Source: Verrucomicrobia bacterium UBA1183 (GTDB lineage: Bacteria; Verrucomicrobiota; Verrucomicrobiia; Opitutales; UBA9783). Taken from it: a DNA stretch of 64,000 bases. The position numbers and the translations under genes were made by a program. The DNA lies in the NCBI GenBank assembly GCA_002309885.1, contig DBYP01000018.1, positions 62,001-126,000 on the forward strand. Reading direction: 5' to 3'. This document shows, one piece after another, positions 61,258 through 64,000 of the stretch (within the stretch, counting starts at the first letter, position 1; each line of letters opens with the position of its first letter). The notes beneath the pieces are model-generated. The model worked only from the letters and a program-made list of their open reading frames with translations. It was not told the DNA's origin and did not search any database.

Positions 61258-62001
61258 TTATAGGAGAACTTTCGTTAGGAAATAGTCGAGGGTTAAAATT
61301 GCAATCATGGATTGCACCAATGTACTTGTAACCGAAGCGCCGATTTCTCGTGGTCCGCCTTTGGTTCGTAAACCGATGGAACAACTCATCAAGATGATGG
61401 TTAAAGCAAACACTTCTGCTTTTATCAAACCATCGTTAAGGCTATCAAAATCGACGTATTGCTTCAAACTGCGCCAGTAGATGCCTCCATCGATAGAAAT
61501 AATATCGACCGTTTTAACGACAAACCAACCTCCGATCCAGCCCAAAACGTTCGAAAACATTGTCAAAAAGGGCATCATCAGCAATCCGCCGACAATACGC
61601 GGCATAACCAACAAACGTGTGGGTGATAAATTCATGGTTCGTAACGCATCGATTTCTTGATAAACCGACATGGAAGCTAATTCCGCTGTAATGGCTGAGC
61701 CAACGCGACCCGTTAACAAGAATGCGGTCATTAACGGTCCCAATTCACGACACATGGAAAGTCCGACGATACTACCCAAATAACTTTGGACACCCGGGAG
61801 CTTGCTTAAACTGTAACCGGTTTGAAGTGCCAAAATGCCCCCCATGAAAAGACTCAAAATACCCACGATAGGAAGTGTTTTATAGCCCATATTGCAGCCA
61901 TGTTCGAAGCATCGATTCAACTGCCTTGGCAAATACTTTAGCTCTTTTATGGATTCCCATAAGAGCATAAACGCTAACTGCCAATCCTGTAAAATCTTCA
62001 T
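61258..62001 (-). CDS. mlaE: MlaE-type ABC transporter permease
   Basis: 247 residues, five to six membrane helices, with the MlaE core LLTGRVGSAITAELASMSVY and EIDALRTMNLSPTRLLVMPR. It forms the inner-membrane channel of the phospholipid transporter with MlaF and MlaD. Its start overlaps the upstream W-P-L repeat gene by four bases (ATGA). Confidence 0.94.
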   Translation of the reverse strand: MKILQDWQLAFMLLWESIKELKYLPRQLNRCFEHGCNMGYKTLPIVGILSLFMGGILALQTGYSLSKLPGVQSYLGSIVGLSMCRELGPLMTAFLLTGRVGSAITAELASMSVYQEIDALRTMNLSPTRLLVMPRIVGGLLMMPFLTMFSNVLGWIGGWFVVKTVDIISIDGGIYWRSLKQYVDFDSLNDGLIKAEVFALTIILMSCSIGLRTKGGPREIGASVTSTLVQSMIAILTLDYFLTKVLL

Positions 62002-63374
62002 AATACCTTATCGTCCTTCGAATATTTTGATGGCTTTTTCAATTTGCACCAGAACAATTTTAACGTTTTTTCTCCGGAAATATTTTGATATTCAAAGAGG
62101 CCGCTCAACAAGGAAAAATGTTTTTCGGCTTTCGTATTTTTGTAATCCAAGAAAAAATCGCAATGTAAATGCACATCGTCCCCTTCCCGTTCCTCTTGAA
62201 ACAGTTGAAATAAAAAGCTCTGCCGTATCACGCCGTTATTCTCGTCGTAGCGATACAGAGCGAACAAAGGCGAGTAAATATCTCGTACCATAGTGTTGTT
62301 CGGGAAAAAGACGTCGAAAGGACTCAGCATTTGCATCTGCCGGTGTCCTTGTCCATCCTCCCAATAACTATATATCGGCCAAAAATGAGTTTTCTTCGCT
62401 AAAAAATTTAAATTTTTGCAATTTTTTTGTTCTTGATGCCAAAAAATGAAGTACAAAAACTGTTCTTGATGAATGTCCATATCGCCTTCTTTCCAGTTCT
62501 GTTCCTTGATGAACGGCCACAAGTACCACGTTTTTTTCAAACAACGCCTTTTATTTTCCGAATGCGTATAAAAGGGCGCCCAACGATTAACATAACGCAT
62601 CTCGCCCCGTCCCTGTACCCATAAGGGCCACAGCAAGCGACGCTCTTCATAAACCGGTTGATTTTCCTTCCGATGTCCCCAAATCGGCCAAATAATCGAT
62701 AAATCTCTAACGTTAGGCGTACGTTCATAGGCATAAAAAGGCAGAAAACCTTTCTTTAGCTCCTGACGTTCAAAATTGATATAACGATATCCCAGTGGCC
62801 ATAAAAAGTAGCGTTCGTCGTAGACGCCTTTTTGGAAGAAATGTCCCCCTAAAGGATAAAAACCAAAGCCGTGGCTCTTTCCACAACGGTAGTTGATTAA
62901 AGGCCAAGGGTACCAATAATTAACTGTTTCCGAATTGTATGTTTTTATCCACAAGGGCCATAAAAACCAATGTGCCTCCTCTTTTCCTAAGAAATTTTTG
63001 ACCGTTCCGCCTAAAGGCCAAATGGCCGCGTAATCATTTGTTTTCCCAAAACCACTGCGGAAGAAATAGAATGGAAAGAAATTTCCCTGACGGTATACTT
63101 GCTGCCTACCGTAAAAAATGTCATAATTGAATAAGCAAAACAAGTTGCTCCAATACAGATGATTTTGTTCACGATGCGACATCCCCAACGGATACAGCAA
63201 ATAGTCCGACGTTTTTCCTGGTGTTTCGTAACGTGCTATGGTCGGTTGAACAAAATATTTTTTCTCTTTGTTAGAAACCGTTTTTTGTCCTTCTTCCGCA
63301 TCTATTTCCCAAAATACCGCAAAGATCGCCCCAAAAGCCAAAAATCTCCTCAATAAACCACCCCCTAGATGCAT
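61998..63374 (-). CDS. W-P-L repeat protein of the Mla operon, exported, unknown
   Basis: 458 residues with a signal-peptide-like start (GGGLLRRFLAFGAIFAVFWE). The rest is aromatic-rich and built from about ten to twelve loose repeats around a WPL/WPI/YPL core (AAIWPLGGT, HWFLWPLWIKTY, YWYPWPLINY, YFLWPLGYRY, SIIWPIWGHR, RLLWPLWVQG, TWYLWPFIKE, HFWPIYSYW), about 25-45 residues apart. This suggests repeated beta-strand units, perhaps an outer-membrane or periplasmic beta-structure. It is the first gene of the unit and coupled to mlaE by ATGA, so a role in lipid transport is a reasonable guess. No named family recognised. Confidence 0.75.
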   Translation of the reverse strand: MHLGGGLLRRFLAFGAIFAVFWEIDAEEGQKTVSNKEKKYFVQPTIARYETPGKTSDYLLYPLGMSHREQNHLYWSNLFCLFNYDIFYGRQQVYRQGNFFPFYFFRSGFGKTNDYAAIWPLGGTVKNFLGKEEAHWFLWPLWIKTYNSETVNYWYPWPLINYRCGKSHGFGFYPLGGHFFQKGVYDERYFLWPLGYRYINFERQELKKGFLPFYAYERTPNVRDLSIIWPIWGHRKENQPVYEERRLLWPLWVQGRGEMRYVNRWAPFYTHSENKRRCLKKTWYLWPFIKEQNWKEGDMDIHQEQFLYFIFWHQEQKNCKNLNFLAKKTHFWPIYSYWEDGQGHRQMQMLSPFDVFFPNNTMVRDIYSPLFALYRYDENNGVIRQSFLFQLFQEEREGDDVHLHCDFFLDYKNTKAEKHFSLLSGLFEYQNISGEKTLKLFWCKLKKPSKYSKDDKVL

Positions 63375-63441
63375 GATAGTATTATGCGCTTTTTACTCTA
63401 TTTTGTCAAGTTTTTAATAGGAATTATGAGCAAATTCAACC

Positions 63442-63664
63442 TAGAGTGTGTTTGCGGGAAATAAAAAGTTGTAAAAACATAAATTTTAAAGGAACTTTTT
63501 GAAAAAAGTTCCCTTAAATCCTCAAAAACTTTCATAATCTTGCAACAATGTTGCAAAATGACTTGGATGCAGGGCCGCTGTCCTGCTTTTAAGGGAGTTT
63601 GAGGGATTTTTTACAAAAAATCCTTCAAAAATATAATATTTTTAGCTTATGTAGGCGCGCCCTA
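63442..63664 (+). repeat. MITE-like interspersed repeat, copy 17 (forward, full length)
   Basis: Ends TAGAGTGTGTTTGCGGGAA and TTATGTAGGCGCGCCCTA, the clearest terminal inverted pair. All four internal stems are present (AAGGAACTTTTTGAAAAAAG; TTGCAACAATGTTGCAA; GCAGGGCCGCTGTCCTGC; GGATTTTTTACAAAAAATCC). Confidence 0.9.
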
Positions 63665-63705
63665 AAAATTATATATGATTTTTACTCGTTTTGTAAAAAG
63701 ATATA

Positions 63706-63734
63706 TTTACAATCTTGCACTTTCTCGGAATAAT
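63706..63734 (+). promoter_or_regulatory. Putative sigma-70 promoter of pyrG
   Basis: TTTACA and AATAAT separated by 17 bases, ending 40 bases before the pyrG start codon. Confidence 0.5.
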
Positions 63735-63773
63735 GTTTTTATATCTATACAGCAGAGAGAGTTCCAAGAGTTC

Positions 63774-64000
63774 ATGAAGTTAATTTTTGTTACAGGTGGT
63801 GTAGTATCTTCGTTGGGTAAAGGCTTGACAGCAGCGTCATTGGGAGCCTTGTTGGAAAATCAAGGTTTAAAGGTGGGGTTATGCAAAATGGATCCTTATT
63901 TGAATGTGGATCCTGGAACTATGAGTCCCAGCCAACACGGCGAAGTTTATGTATTGAATGATGGTGCCGAAACCGATCTGGATTTGGGACATTACGAACG
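63774..64000 (+). CDS. pyrG: CTP synthase (partial, N-terminus)
   Basis: The first 75 residues are in the window: [20 protein letters not shown], then [21 protein letters not shown] and [19 protein letters not shown] sequence, the amidoligase domain of CTP synthase. It makes CTP from UTP and glutamine; CTP also feeds CMP-Kdo synthesis. The frame is open to the right edge. Confidence 0.95.
   Translation, partial: MKLIFVTGGVVSSLGKGLTAASLGALLENQGLKVGLCKMDPYLNVDPGTMSPSQHGEVYVLNDGAETDLDLGHYE

Overview
The window (about 40% GC by eye) is bacterial chromosome, densely coded. Its coding content is typical of the PVC superphylum, and Verrucomicrobiota (Opitutae/Puniceicoccales-like) fits best. The grounds are a MurC-MurB fusion, Kdo synthesis (kdsA, a kdsC-like gene), an Mla-type lipid transport operon, a tiny AURKAIP1/COX24-type basic protein and a TIGR00282 phosphoesterase. 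This placement is inference; there is no rRNA in the window. Two CesT-like type III secretion chaperones, one translationally coupled to a large effector-like protein, a polyproline coiled-coil protein resembling actin-nucleating effectors, and an exported ankyrin protein suggest a life inside or on eukaryotic cells.

Layout. 1-6 kb: a MoxR-DUF58 pair (minus), then a MECR-like enoyl reductase, radC, fabZ-fabI-gpsA (plus). 6-12 kb: a minus-strand signalling run (ChpT-like protein, response regulator, hybrid kinase, gpmA, pseudopilin, kinase). 12-18 kb: T3S chaperone with a 57-aa gene, exported TPR protein, exported tandem-Nudix protein, two unknowns, maf. 18-27 kb: sufS-sufU, tRNA-Gln, methyltransferase, ankyrin protein, tRNA-Ser, ArnA-type decarboxylase, two tiny genes, a VTT-like membrane protein, xseA, tsaE, CPBP protease. 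27-34 kb: large TPR protein, FAD oxidoreductase, tag, tRNA(CAT), ymdB-like gene, polyproline effector candidate. 35-40 kb: kdsC-tsaD-murCB-ddl-ftsQ. 40-42 kb: gene-poor, repeat-rich stretch with a strong promoter and a G/T-rich tandem duplication. 42-49 kb: exported unknown, gapA, effector-chaperone pair, gmk. 49-54 kb: ACT-less aspartate kinase, plsY, kdsA-fmt, a Cfr-like rRNA methyltransferase. 54-64 kb: FKBP isomerase, cysteine-rich exported protein, tRNAs, dprA, rplU-rpmA, tRNA-Glu, Mla operon with a W-P-L repeat protein, start of pyrG.

The most striking non-coding feature is a MITE-like intergenic repeat of about 190-220 bp, with at least 17 recognisable copies in both orientations. It has terminal inverted repeats starting in TAG/TA and four internal hairpins. 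Several copies abut gene ends and appear to supply the stop codon.

The genes together describe a Gram-negative cell with complete-looking envelope maintenance (fatty acid, phospholipid, peptidoglycan, Kdo and lipid-transport genes). Onto this is laid a secretion and host-interaction layer and a heavy load of small palindromic repeats. Start sites were adjusted from the longest ORF where signal peptides, Shine-Dalgarno sites or neighbour overlaps favoured an internal start; each such choice is explained in the entry.
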